Below are positions 43,001-49,989 of a stretch of 64,000 nt of DNA, piece by piece. Position numbers and translations under genes: made by a program. The notes beneath the pieces were generated by a model. That model searched no databases, had not been told where the DNA came from, and worked only from the letters and a program-made list of their open reading frames with translations. Position 1 is the stretch's first letter, and each line of letters begins with the position of its first letter. The stretch is from Nostoc cf. commune SO-36 (GTDB lineage Bacteria > Cyanobacteriota > Cyanobacteriia > Cyanobacteriales > Nostocaceae). The stretch lies in NCBI RefSeq assembly GCF_023734775.1, contig NZ_AP025732.1, forward strand, positions 1,054,001 through 1,118,000. The letters run 5' to 3'.

Positions 43001-44613
43001 GTCAGGCTCAGTCCATTAGCGTCTTTTTCAGCACTAAACTCTAGTGTTGTGCCACTCAGACTGGCAACATCATCTACTTTTAAAGCATAGTTATTTAGCG
43101 TTACTGTGGTGTTAGAAGCGTTACCTGTTGCGGTGACACCATCCGCAGAGAAGGAAAGTGTTGAACTCCCAGTTAGGGATACAAGTCCACTGCTGACTTC
43201 ATAGGTATAGCTTTGACCAGAAATAGCAGAGAGATTGAACGTCCCATTAGAAATAGTTAGTCCCGTGTTGTCATTAGTATCAGGTGTGTTTGCACCGTGA
43301 CCAATGAAAGCTGATGTATTAGTTGCAGCGAAGTTTAACTGTTCGTTCTCTGCATTATAAACAAGAGTGCTGCCGCTCAAGCGAGTAACATTGCCAACGC
43401 CTAGTTGGAAGTTGGTCAGATTAACTGTTGTACCGTCTTGCGTACCAGTAGCTGTAATATTATCAGCAGATAACGTCAGTTCGGCAAAATTATTTAGTGC
43501 AGCTTGCCCTGATAAAGAATATGTGTAGGTAAAATCTGCGTTGAGACTTAAATTTAGTGTGGCATTGGTAAAATTGAAACCCTTGTCATCACTGCTATCT
43601 GCTGTGCTAAGTCCTGTACCAATAGAGGAACTAAGATTAGTTCCAGTTAACTTGAGTAAGTTAGAGTCGTTAGAAGCAATTGTAACTGTGCCATTGAGTA
43701 CAGAATTGCTATCTAGTTTTAGTTGAATTGAACTTAAATCAGGAAGTGTATTGGAACGCCAAGCATTGTAAAGTTCCTGAATTGTTGTAGGAGTGAACAG
43801 CACCTGGTGATAGTCACTTGTTAAGGTGTTAGCTTCAATCGAACCAGTCGTATATTCTAACTCCCAATCCCCACCAAGATTTGATGCTCCAGTCAAGTTA
43901 TCTGAAGCAGCAACATCGGCTCCTGTTAACCGACTTAGTTGAGTGACAAACTTTTTCCCATCATTACCAGCAGCAATATCACATCCGTAGACTAAAATAT
44001 CAGCCGTATCAGTCAGAGCATCTCCCCATCCCCGAATTTGCTTGGCGTACTGCTTTAAATTCTTGCTATTTAAAGATGTTGTACCAAGTTGTAGCTTTGC
44101 TTCATCACCATGAGAAACGATATGAATAGTACCAATATTCTGCCGTTCTCTTAATATCTGACTAATCTGCTCTACACCATCCTCGTTGTCATTAAGATAA
44201 ACCACTTCTGCCAAAGGATTTACCCCTGACAAAATTTGCTGAGAGTTCTCTACTCCTGCATCAATAAAAACAAGTTCACGGGCCGGTGTCTGTGTAGTTC
44301 TCCTCGAATTTGTCAAGACATCTCCAATCTGGAGTTGACCAACAATTAGTCCATCAATGTTCTGATAAAGGATTTTAGTACTAGAATTATCTGAGTTAAA
44401 ATTTGTATTTTTTAACAGAGGATCAGAAATTCCCTTAACCCAATTTGTTGGCTCCAGCCTGGATGAATCCAAAGCTTCGGCGAGTTCTAGAGAACTTATT
44501 CCACCAGGAATACGAGAAGTGGTAGATGTTTCAAAGGGATCTTGAAATGCCAGAGGATTAGGCAGAAGTGGGTGATTCTGGGTTTCAAAGATAGAATGCT
44601 CGTTATTATTCAT
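40036..44613 (-). CDS. Giant protein, N-terminal segment with DUF4347 domain (1,525 codons)
   Basis: The start is ATG 44,613 (MNNNEHSIF) with TTGAGATG 5-12 bases upstream as a weak ribosome site. There is no signal peptide. DUF4347 spans residues ~112-272 with IVSHG (His168) and LVYGC (Cys211) and ends SDYHQVLF. About ten repeats of ~110 residues follow (GYGA.T..TSDDIGLAISNADL..NADKTY.Y.L and VRGIDGLTLSADAVNATGD types), then the linker SLYQQLRSTLATEKARLEA to VDGFAFNEDYVD. The frame stops at TAA 40,036-40,038 inside the first 75-residue repeat: MDQPHGFVTG-stop-KVVYN, where sister repeats have GEKVIY. A single G-to-T change (GAA to TAA) explains it. Either this is a stand-alone 1,525-residue protein or the front of the giant one; the exact frame continuity favours the latter. 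Confidence 0.85.
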   Translation of the reverse strand: MNNNEHSIFETQNHPLLPNPLAFQDPFETSTTSRIPGGISSLELAEALDSSRLEPTNWVKGISDPLLKNTNFNSDNSSTKILYQNIDGLIVGQLQIGDVLTNSRRTTQTPARELVFIDAGVENSQQILSGVNPLAEVVYLNDNEDGVEQISQILRERQNIGTIHIVSHGDEAKLQLGTTSLNSKNLKQYAKQIRGWGDALTDTADILVYGCDIAAGNDGKKFVTQLSRLTGADVAASDNLTGASNLGGDWELEYTTGSIEANTLTSDYHQVLFTPTTIQELYNAWRSNTLPDLSSIQLKLDSNSVLNGTVTIASNDSNLLKLTGTNLSSSIGTGLSTADSSDDKGFNFTNATLNLSLNADFTYTYSLSGQAALNNFAELTLSADNITATGTQDGTTVNLTNFQLGVGNVTRLSGSTLVYNAENEQLNFAATNTSAFIGHGANTPDTNDNTGLTISNGTFNLSAISGQSYTYEVSSGLVSLTGSSTLSFSADGVTATGNASNTTVTLNNYALKVDDVASLSGTTLEFSAEKDANGLSLTLAGENVNGFIGYGAATNDTADDVGVAVSDVGFSLTLNSDKTYDYSLSSNSVVTRGIDGLTLLSQNVTAVGNQNSINFTTGVFELSLGDLTRISGESLLFTTQQTANGKTVSFIADSIAALIGYGANTVDITDDVGLSVANADITININANKTYDYSIINADIDFTGIDGLTLSAQQVNIIGDVNNSAVSTGGFELGLGNIAWVSGDALAFKAQKTADGKAIALNTTNISALIGYGTDTETTADDLGISVTNGNLNLGIKADKTYNYNLTNANVAVVGIDGVTLSANTINASGDHSNISLNLSNTTLGLDNFISLSGASLEFQVADNGTDKTVSFIGADLAAFTGFGAETATTSDDVGLDISNADLNLQFNADNTYSYNLANAAVAVRGIPELTLSADTVNVSGDHTGTSFNLSLNNAVLGLSNLMNLNAASLKFTVEGIGANRTVTFKGEDLSAFVGYGAESITTSDDIGLAIANADFDLRFNGDNTYRYSLENASIAVRGIDGLTLSADAVNATGDGNNTLVSLTNAKLGLGNLLSLSGASLEFNVEKTGSGKNITFNGENLSAFAGYGAATSDTSDDIGLAISNADLDLVLNADKTYFYKLDNADVAVSGINGLALTTESVSATGDKDNLSVSTGSYELALGNVVRVKGDALAFSAENGQPFTFNTTNASALVGYGANTTTVTDDIGLSVTNANLDVTLNTDKTYNYSIANANASLLGVDGLTLTVNQVNITGDQTNATVATGSFKIGVDGVGYIQGDGLAFDPSKNGTDPLRIAAIGVEAFVGAGGGTDQASGIQLSNGDLGLVIFANDRSSYALVARGEAVLLGTEDLTLEGSLALRINYTGQTVNETIALSGGNTLDVVFGQGQENQLRVEGTVNAEIAGNVAFGGEFSMELFKQKTVGAQNVTSTLNNQNLTLAERQTAISESLYQQLRSTLATEKARLEAENSIVESISATVDGFAFNEDYVDIAGDHLRMDQPHGFVTG

Positions 44614-45244
44614 TGCAACATCTCAATATTTCTATGTTTAAAGCTTCTACAATTTAGTTAAATTTCAAATTGAGCAATGCATATCATTTGGAAAATGTAC
44701 TTCAAGATTGGAACTTAAATTGTGAATATTTGAAAGAAAATTCGTCTTTGGTAAATTTTTGTTAGCGAGTAACTTACAGCAATTTGTAGTTAGGATAATC
44801 ATATTTCCTTTGGTTATTTAGTGTTTAAGTTTACTGTCTGATTTTAGAGATTTGGTATATATGAGCTAACTAAGTAGTATCCTTTAAAGTCTAAAAGACA
44901 GAACAGTGGTAAAATTCCTTGGAAATATTTAGTTTATTATTCAACACTATGTTTCTAGCTCATAGAATGAAAGTAAAAAGTCTTATAATGCAGACTTTTA
45001 TAAACATATAGATTTGCCTCTAAGCGCAATCACTCCTAGAGGCAAATACAGTATCGACTGGAACCTTTACTAACTTGGATAAACACCCAGGTTAATTTTT
45101 TAGGACTTTGTGTCTTCTAGTTAGTAAAATTAACAGTTACAGCGCTTCCCGCTATTATGCAATACAGTTTTTCTTATTGCCTCTCTCCTAACATAGCTTT
45201 TAGCTTTGAGGATGTACCTCATAGCTGCCGGAAGTGCTGTAATA
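44614..45244. other. Intergenic region upstream of the giant gene
   Basis: This is about 630 AT-rich bases without a supported gene. It should hold the giant gene's promoter and long 5' leader. Visible features are an 11-bp perfect inverted repeat at 45012-45047 and a 7-bp one (AAAAGTC/GACTTTT) near 44,977-45,000. No confident -35/-10 pair was found. Confidence 0.55.
45012..45047. promoter_or_regulatory. Inverted repeat upstream of giant gene
   Basis: ATTTGCCTCTA (45012-45022) and TAGAGGCAAAT (45037-45047) pair perfectly over 11 bp with a 14-nt loop. No T-run follows on either strand. It could be a weak terminator of the small gene at 45,245, or a leader structure of the giant gene's message. 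Confidence 0.45.
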
Positions 45245-45517
45245 TCAGGCACGACTAAATAAAGCTAGTTCTTCTGTCTGAGAAGGAACTATTTCAAGTT
45301 TAGGTTCATGCTCATTATCTGTTTTATATGGTTGTTCAACAGATATATCTGTCGATTCTTCTTCAGGAACGTCCACATTAAGAACAGTAGTAGGTGCGTT
45401 TGTCAGAAACTGAACTCCAGAAGCAACTTCACGGTATGGACGATTGAGAAGGTAATTCAACAATGCGTCACGTTGTTGCTCAGTGATGAGATATACTTTT
45501 TGTTTAACTTTTGTCAT
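45245..45517 (-). CDS. Small hypothetical protein (90 aa)
   Basis: It encodes 90 residues starting MTKVKQKVYLITEQQRDALL. The N-terminal half (ITEQQRDALLNYLLNRPYRE, then VASGVQFLTNAP) is basic to neutral and looks folded; the second half is acidic and low in complexity (VPEEESTDIS, EHEPKLEIVPSQTEE). There is no membrane segment or signal peptide. Similar short proteins with a QQRDALLNYL-like start are remembered as conserved unknowns in cyanobacteria, but no function is known to me. It lies upstream of the giant gene on the same strand, 630 bp away, so cotranscription is unlikely. Confidence 0.6.
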   Translation of the reverse strand: MTKVKQKVYLITEQQRDALLNYLLNRPYREVASGVQFLTNAPTTVLNVDVPEEESTDISVEQPYKTDNEHEPKLEIVPSQTEELALFSRA

Positions 45518-45672
45518 AGATTTCTACCTGTTGATCCTAATCAATTGAACTGGGTGGAGAAGTATAATCAAAATACTGTCTCTTCTGTGCAAAGTATTTC
45601 ACATATAAAAAGATGTTGTAATCAGTAAAATAACGTAGATTTTAAAATAGCACACATAATCAACTGCAATCA

Positions 45673-45709
45673 CCGCTTTTGCCAGTCGTTTACCGACTGA
45701 CAAAAGCGG
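45673..45709. terminator. Long hairpin, 16-bp stem
   Basis: CCGCTTTTGCCAGTCG and CGACTGACAAAAGCGG pair over 16 bp with one G:A position out of register, around a 5-nt loop (TTTAC). There is no T-run. It may be a terminator, a miniature-element end or part of the adjacent transposon debris. Confidence 0.45.
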
Positions 45710-45727
45710 GATGTGTAAGGCTTTTAT

Positions 45728-45904
45728 GGTGGAAAGCTGGGTTTTGCGGAAGAAAATGGCAAACGACAGTTAGATCGTCTGGGACTATTGCTCAAAGTGG
45801 TTGTGAGTGAGGGTAATGCTGGTGAGAGAGTGCTTACAGCGTATGCTTTGATGGAACTGCTGGAGGAACGGTCAGAGTTGAATGGCACTAAAAAAAACCT
45901 CTAA
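45728..45904 (+). pseudogene. Transposase fragment (IS5-like)
   Basis: An open frame without a proper start reads GGKLGFAEENGKRQLDRLGL, then LLKVVVSEGNAGERVLTAYA and a stop at 45902-45904. The phrase (R)-x-LDxLGLLLKVVVxEAxAxER is characteristic of the catalytic core of IS5-group transposases from cyanobacteria. Only ~58 codons remain, so it is a relic. Confidence 0.5.
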
Positions 45905-46081
45905 GCTATGGAAAATAATGGTTATAGCTTTTAATACCATTGAGCAGTAATTAGATACGTCAGGCGATCGCGGTTTGATGTGTAACTGTAACTATAAGTT
46001 TGCCAGAGTAATATCTGAAAAGTAGATTATTACGTTTAATAGCTAAATAAGAAAAGTTGATTCGAGACTTTTCGGCTTCAA

Positions 46082-46324
46082 CTACTTTTGCTTGATTATT
46101 TTGATATAAGATTTTCTGTCAACACCACAAATAACCAAACCATAAATAAAGCTGATTAAGGTTTGCAAAAAACCGATAATACTCAATCTTTTACCACGAG
46201 GCTTAGAATAAACTAAGCGTATTTGTTCGCCTTTGAAGTAGTAAACTAAGTTGCTAGTTATATTATTTAGTCTCAGCTTGTACGGGGGAAAGGTTAAAAG
46301 GCAAATAGAATAATAGTCGCTCAC
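46082..46324 (-). CDS. Short hypothetical frame, possible IS630-type transposase relic
   Basis: This is an 80-codon GTG-start frame, MSDYYSICLLTFPPYKLRL to SYIKIIKQK. The middle (YFKGEQIRLVYSKPRGKRLS, then IIGFL) recalls the W-x-x-KGE...KP-x-x-RxSIIGAL segment of IS630/Tc1-type transposases; the two catalytic Asp-containing ends are absent. It sits 45 bp downstream of the broken pstB on the same strand in IS-rich DNA. It may be a relic or a chance frame. Confidence 0.3.
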   Translation of the reverse strand: MSDYYSICLLTFPPYKLRLNNITSNLVYYFKGEQIRLVYSKPRGKRLSIIGFLQTLISFIYGLVICGVDRKSYIKIIKQK

Positions 46325-46369
46325 AACTGAACTTGGCTTTTACCTTTCCCCTTCTACTATGATGCTTCT

Positions 46370-47030
46370 TTAAGCAAAGCGTCCACTGATATAATCCTCA
46401 GCTTCTTTGGTTTGAGGAGAACTGAACATTTGCACTGTCGGATTAAACTCAACTAATTTTCCGCGACGTTTGCCATACTCGTCAATTTCTGTATTGAAAA
46501 AAGCCGTGAAATCTGCCACTCTCGAAGCTTGCTGCATATTGTGTGTCACCATAATGATGGTGTATTTCTGCTTGAGTTCTAAGCAGAGTTCTTCTACTTG
46601 GCGGCTAGAAATAGGGTCGAGAGCAGAATAAAGCTCATCCATTAATAATACATCTGGCTTCATTGCGATCGCACGAGCAATGCAAAGTCGTTGCTGTTGT
46701 CCGCCAGATAATGCAGTTCCCTTCTCTTTGAGTTTGTCTTTGACTTCATCCCAAATAGCAGCGCGTCTAAGGGAATCTTCCACCAATTGATCAACGTTAC
46801 CTTTGTAACCGTTAGCAAGCGGTGCAAAGGCAATATTTTCATATATTGACTTGGGGAAAGGATTCGGTCTTTGAAAAACCATTCCGATTTGGCGGCGTAA
46901 TTTGACCGAATTTATCTTAGGATCATAAATGTTGCGATCGCGATAATTCAATCTCCCCTCTACTTTCGCTCCAGGGATTAAATCATTCATCCGATTGAAG
47001 CAACGCAGTAAGGTACTTTTACCCAGCCCT
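46370..47030 (-). pseudogene. pstB: Phosphate ABC transporter ATP-binding protein, N-terminus missing
   Basis: The product matches Pst[21 protein letters not shown]-loop ([19 protein letters not shown]), signature [16 protein letters not shown], Walker B VLLMDE followed by [10 protein letters not shown], and H-loop [14 protein letters not shown], ending SGRFA. PstB energises high-affinity phosphate import with PstSCA. Here the first ~45 residues and half of the Walker A loop are gone: GPSGCGKST has become LKGLGKST. The open frame continues to 47,161 only by reading through foreign DNA ([14 protein letters not shown]... to YALKG). The breakpoint is near 47,025-47,035, beside a decayed transposase. 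No pst neighbours are present, and the fragment cannot bind ATP normally. Normal families have DEPxSALDP; here it is DELYSALDP. Confidence 0.85.
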
Positions 47031-47072
47031 TTCAACGCGTACAAATTATTGGACTTTGGACAAAAATAAATA

Positions 47073-47095
47073 GTTCGCGTGAGACTAGCGCGAAC
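47073..47095. repeat. Small inverted repeat near the pstB breakpoint
   Basis: GTTCGCG and CGCGAAC (7 bp each, 9-nt gap) lie between the pstB breakpoint and the transposase start. It may belong to the subterminal region of the insertion sequence. Confidence 0.3.
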
Positions 47096-47203
47096 AAGCG
47101 AATAATTAATCTTGTTTATGGTTACCAGCAGAAAAAAAAAGCATAGCCACCAGATCCCCAACGCATAGTAATATAAACTACAAACTATGATTGGGAAATA
47201 CTG

Positions 47204-48215
47204 ATGAGTATGCTGAAATTTAATAACAATAAATTAATAGCGCGATTTCAGGATTTTAGACAAAAAATTTACAACTGTTTTGAATCATGTAGCGATGCCT
47301 GTATGGATTTATTGGATGCGCTTGCGGGTAATACGGAAGCCAATTCAATTGCGGAGTTATCTTTAAGCCCTTTGTTTCCAAGAAGCTATAACTCTATTTA
47401 TAAAGCCATTCAAAAATCATTTAATACAAATAATCAGGAGAAAAACAATGAAGTTGAAGAACAAGAAGAACCCAATAAATTGATTAGGGTGGTGTCTGAG
47501 TTAATTGACCAACCCCAACAACGCCCTTTTTACTTGTTCGCAACTGATACAACACCACATCCACGTCCTTACGCTAAAACTTTAGCAGGACGTGGGTATA
47601 TTTATCAGCCCAATACTATAATTGGTAACAAACCTATTAACATTGGTCATTGTTACTCTATACTTTCAATCTTACCAGAGAAAGAGACTGATAGTCATGC
47701 AGCTTGGGCAATTCCCTTATCTGGAGAAAGGGTATCGCTTGAGCAAAGTGGTACTGATGTTGCCAGTCAGCAAATTCAATCTGTAATGTCCGATTCATCA
47801 CTCCCGTGGTGTGAAAAATTGTGCGTATTGGTGGGAGATACTGCTTATAGTGAACGTTCATTTCTTTGTGAACAGTCCAAGCACAAAAACTTGGTAGTGA
47901 TCGCCAGAGTACGTAGTAATCGGATTTTCTACCAATCTCCACTTGTTGACGTGTCAAAGAAAAAACCTGGATGCAAGAAAAATCTCACCTACTGTTGCTT
48001 ACCAAAGTTTCAGACAAAGGTTTGATCTCGAACACATGTTCCGCTTCAGTAAGCAGCGTTTGTTGATGACAGAGTTTCAAACTCCAGATGTCAAACATGA
48101 AGAAAATTGGATACAATTAGTAATACTAGCTTACGTACAGTTGTGGGCGGCAAAGCAGTTAGCAACACACTTACCCAGACCCTGGGAGCGTTATTTAGAG
48201 CAAAACAATGATTAA
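47204..48215 (+). pseudogene. Decayed transposase (IS4/DDE-like cyanobacterial type)
   Basis: The ATG at 47,204 opens 273 codons: [20 protein letters not shown], ...FPRSYNSIYKAIQKSF..., FYLFATDTTPHPRPYAKTL (first catalytic Asp region), INIGHCYSILSILPE, and LCVLVGDTAYSERSFLCEQS (second Asp). Near 47,970-47,990 the frame breaks; another frame continues PTVAYQSFRQRFDLEHMFRF to QLWAAKQLATHLPRPWERYL and stops at 48,215. The YQSFRQRFDLEHMFRFSKQ motif carries the catalytic Glu region. Compared with intact relatives, about 100 residues between the halves (usually after VSKKKRG) are missing, so it is an internal deletion plus shift. The protein is not functional. Terminal inverted repeats were not found. 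Confidence 0.75.
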
Positions 48216-48488
48216 ATTTTTTTTACTAAGTGAGCAATTTGTCATCAAAAGTCTGATTTACCAAGGAATTTCAAGAAATGGGTTTTTTCTGGTGGAAAGA
48301 GAGACAATCTGATTGCATATATACACAAATATTTGCTAAAAATATGTAATAAGTAATACAGAACAATAAAACTAAAATTTTTTAGCCAATAAAGCTTTTT
48401 TTTAAAACAAAGTAGCTGCACTACAGCATCTTGAATATCATATTTTGCGATCGCGCTCACTACTGAATCACAAATAAGTAAGTAAGAT
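48216..48488. other. AT-rich region with a copied sbcD fragment
   Basis: No gene is supported. A frame on the minus strand (48,496-48,245) is mostly chance sequence but contains AIAKYDIQDAVVQL, copied from sbcD. The right-hand end of the decayed insertion sequence probably lies here but could not be placed. Confidence 0.5.
48418..48459 (-). repeat. Short duplicate of an internal piece of sbcD
   Basis: About 42 bases match 50,637-50,678 inside sbcD with about four differences, the first 25 being identical. The encoded peptide AIAKYDIQDAVV is preserved. It is too long and too gene-specific to be a HIP1-type chance match. Confidence 0.75.
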
Positions 48489-48801
48489 TTAAGCACTCAC
48501 CAACTGAGTCAGGCGTTTCAGTATACGTAGCACTTCGTACAATTCATTTCCAGGGTTTCGCATCAAAAAACCCTTTGATAAAGCATAACGTGGTGAATTT
48601 CCTTTCACTAATTTGACGAAAATGAATTCGCTTCCTGTGGCAATCATCCCAAAGCTGGGTTTATCAGTATATGAATTTCCTAACAAATAAGCAAGAATTT
48701 GTGCGAGTCCTTGTTCCACTGAAAAGGAAGCTCTTTTAGACTCAATAATCATCACCCATAATTGCTCTTTCAAAACTAAGGTATCTATTCTGCCTTTAAT
48801 G

Positions 48802-48809
48802 ATTACATC
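48802..48809. repeat. Target-site duplication, left copy
   Basis: ATTACATC here and at 49982-49989 flank the element exactly. Confidence 0.9.
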
Positions 48810-48836
48810 GGGAGCATCCAGTTTTGGCAGAAATAC

Positions 48837-49691
48837 TCAAATAGCCAGTAAACCATTGAGATAAGCACAACGAACTGAGAGGATTTGATTAACACTATCA
48901 ACATTCCATTGTGCGCCAGAAATTTTCATCCTAGCTCCAATCTGTTTAATAGCAGACTCGACTGCACCAGAACCAATAGAACAAAGTTGTTCAGCCTGGT
49001 AATAGCTGTAGTTGACAATGCGAGAGCGATGTTTTTCAAGATAAGCGATGAAGTTCTTAACTTGTTTGCCTCGACGATTATGAAATAAAGCTTTAGTTTC
49101 TTCGACTTGACCTTGCCACAAAAGAGTTTCAGCAACTTTAAGCCGCTTTAAAGAACCGCCAATTTTGTAGAGATTTTCTTTGAGGTGATACCAATCCAAT
49201 ATTTCCCAACGCTGAAAATGCTCTGTTTTACCAAACTCTTTGACTAAATTCCACACGCCATCATGACCATCCCCCAAGCATACTAATGGGTTAACCAGAC
49301 GCTGGCTATTGACATAATCAACTAATGATTGGTTGTCATCAAAAAACGCACTATAGTAAATTCCTTGTAGTCTTACGGTTTTATAGTCTCGCCAGTGACA
49401 CCCGGCTTTCGGTTTACCCCGGAGTCGGACTTTTCCCCCATCTACACTGACTTCTGAAACTGCTTGTTTTGCAAGTGGTAATTCAAAATCTTGTGACAGT
49501 ACTAATTTTTGTTGCGTTGAGTGACCCACTTTCACTCCTGTCAATGCCTCAACTTCAATTTCTGCTTTTTGGTATGATTCGTTAGCTGACAGCCTCAAAC
49601 AACACTTTTGAAGTAATGGGCTTAACCGACTTCTGGGCTTCAAACCCAGTTTCTGTAACTGTTTGGCTTTAAGAGTCAGTTCCCCCACCAA
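48837..49691 (-). CDS. ISKra4-family transposase, main frame
   Basis: It encodes 284 codons from an internal GTG: MVGELTLKAKQLQKLGLKPR, EVSVDGGKVRLRGKP (first Asp), LVCLGDGHDGVWNLVKEFG, EILDWYHLKENLYKIGGSLK (second Asp), and CSIGSGAVESAIKQIGARMK with the catalytic Glu in AVESA. The order matches the ISKra4 DDE transposases common in Nostocales. In the same frame coding text reaches back to about 49,735, overlapping the upstream frame, so the true protein is probably a fusion of ~345 residues made by a -1 shift. The stop lies 28 bp from the element's end. Confidence 0.88.
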   Translation of the reverse strand: MVGELTLKAKQLQKLGLKPRSRLSPLLQKCCLRLSANESYQKAEIEVEALTGVKVGHSTQQKLVLSQDFELPLAKQAVSEVSVDGGKVRLRGKPKAGCHWRDYKTVRLQGIYYSAFFDDNQSLVDYVNSQRLVNPLVCLGDGHDGVWNLVKEFGKTEHFQRWEILDWYHLKENLYKIGGSLKRLKVAETLLWQGQVEETKALFHNRRGKQVKNFIAYLEKHRSRIVNYSYYQAEQLCSIGSGAVESAIKQIGARMKISGAQWNVDSVNQILSVRCAYLNGLLAI

Positions 49692-49714
49692 GCTTTTAAT
49701 TTTCCTGGTTTTAC

Positions 49715-49906
49715 CTACTTTTGTTCCAGTTTTTTGTTCGATAAAAAAAGGGCTATTTCTGGGCTAACTAGTTCTAATATTTGACTGCGAACTGTTTTTT
49801 CTATGCCTTCCAGGTCTGTTAGCTTACTTTTGTCTGCTTCTTCATACAACAATGTTGCCACTTCTTGTAAGCACGCTTTGAGCCGTTCTTGTTTATCCTG
49901 GTTCAT
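49715..49906 (-). CDS. ISKra4-family transposase, N-terminal frame
   Basis: It encodes 63 codons, MNQDKQERLKACLQEVATLL to SPEIALFLSNKKLEQK. It corresponds to the helical N-terminus of ISKra4 transposases (EGIEKTVRSQILELVSPEI). The start lies ~75 bp inside the element's end. Near its end an A6 run precedes the overlap with the -1 frame. It is either translated with the main frame by slippage or separated by a mutation. Confidence 0.75.
   Translation of the reverse strand: MNQDKQERLKACLQEVATLLYEEADKSKLTDLEGIEKTVRSQILELVSPEIALFLSNKKLEQK
49730..49735 (-). other. A6 run, possible -1 frameshift site
   Basis: On the coding strand AAC AAA AAA CTG in frame one can slip to read ACT GGA in frame two, giving a run of EQKTGTKVGKTRKIKSLVGE. 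Slippage on A-runs is known for several insertion sequence families. A decayed frame is the alternative. Confidence 0.45.
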
Positions 49907-49981
49907 GATTCCTGGTTCACGCTTCTTTCTGTCTGTTATTTTCTCCTAAAATCTGTATATCTTCCAAAAGTGGATGCTCCC

Positions 49982-49989
49982 ATTACATC
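49982..49989. repeat. Target-site duplication, right copy
   Basis: ATTACATC, identical to 48802-48809, directly abuts the element's right end. Confidence 0.9.

Larger units (their letters stand above)
1374..44613 (-). other. Reconstructed giant gene (~14,400 codons) with DUF4347 start, RTX and beta-helix repeats
   Basis: All long minus-strand frames from 44,613 to 1,374 join into one protein if one in-frame stop (40,036-40,038) and nine single-base shifts are repaired. The shift sites on the + strand are 15568-15571, ~15500-15509, ~15018-15026, 14927-14932, 13091-13094, ~12411-12416, 12284-12285, 12240-12241 and 3250-3251. At each shift the neighbouring frame continues the same repeat theme. 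Order from N to C: DUF4347 (residues ~112-272); ~115-residue repeats to 40.3 kb; linker; three supermodules to ~22.6 kb; unique region to ~17.2 kb with an EF-hand-like loop; RTX repeats 16.8-17.1 kb; beta-helix-like repeats 16-3.3 kb with an aromatic island; 116-residue tandem array. No signal peptide is evident. RTX repeats suggest type I secretion, and a surface or matrix role is inference. The breaks may be sequencing errors or real decay; segment entries give details. Confidence 0.75.
45518..46081. other. Intergenic region with transposase debris
   Basis: It contains a strong hairpin (45673-45709) and a 58-codon transposase fragment (45728-45904). The remainder (45905-46081) shows one HIP1-like site and nothing else recognisable. 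Confidence 0.6.
48810..49981. mobile_element. Complete ISKra4-type insertion sequence, 1,172 bp
   Basis: The ends are inverted repeats GGGAGCATCCAGTTTTGG (48810-48827) and CCAAAAGTGGATGCTCCC (49964-49981), matching at 17 of 18 positions. An 8-bp target duplication, ATTACATC, flanks them. The element carries one transposase split over two overlapping frames and nothing else. The clean ends and exact duplication indicate a fairly recent insertion. Confidence 0.93.

Noticed and set aside
45308..45628. 106-codon + strand frame
   Set aside because: It is antisense to the 90-aa gene, is Cys/Phe/Ile-rich without motifs and has no ribosome site.
47041..47161. N-terminal extension of pstB as a signal or membrane segment
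   Set aside because: It derives from the foreign DNA next to the transposase; PstB has no such extension.
48245..48496. 83-codon frame containing AIAKYDIQDAVV as a gene
   Set aside because: Only the copied sbcD piece is meaningful; the rest is AT-rich chance sequence.
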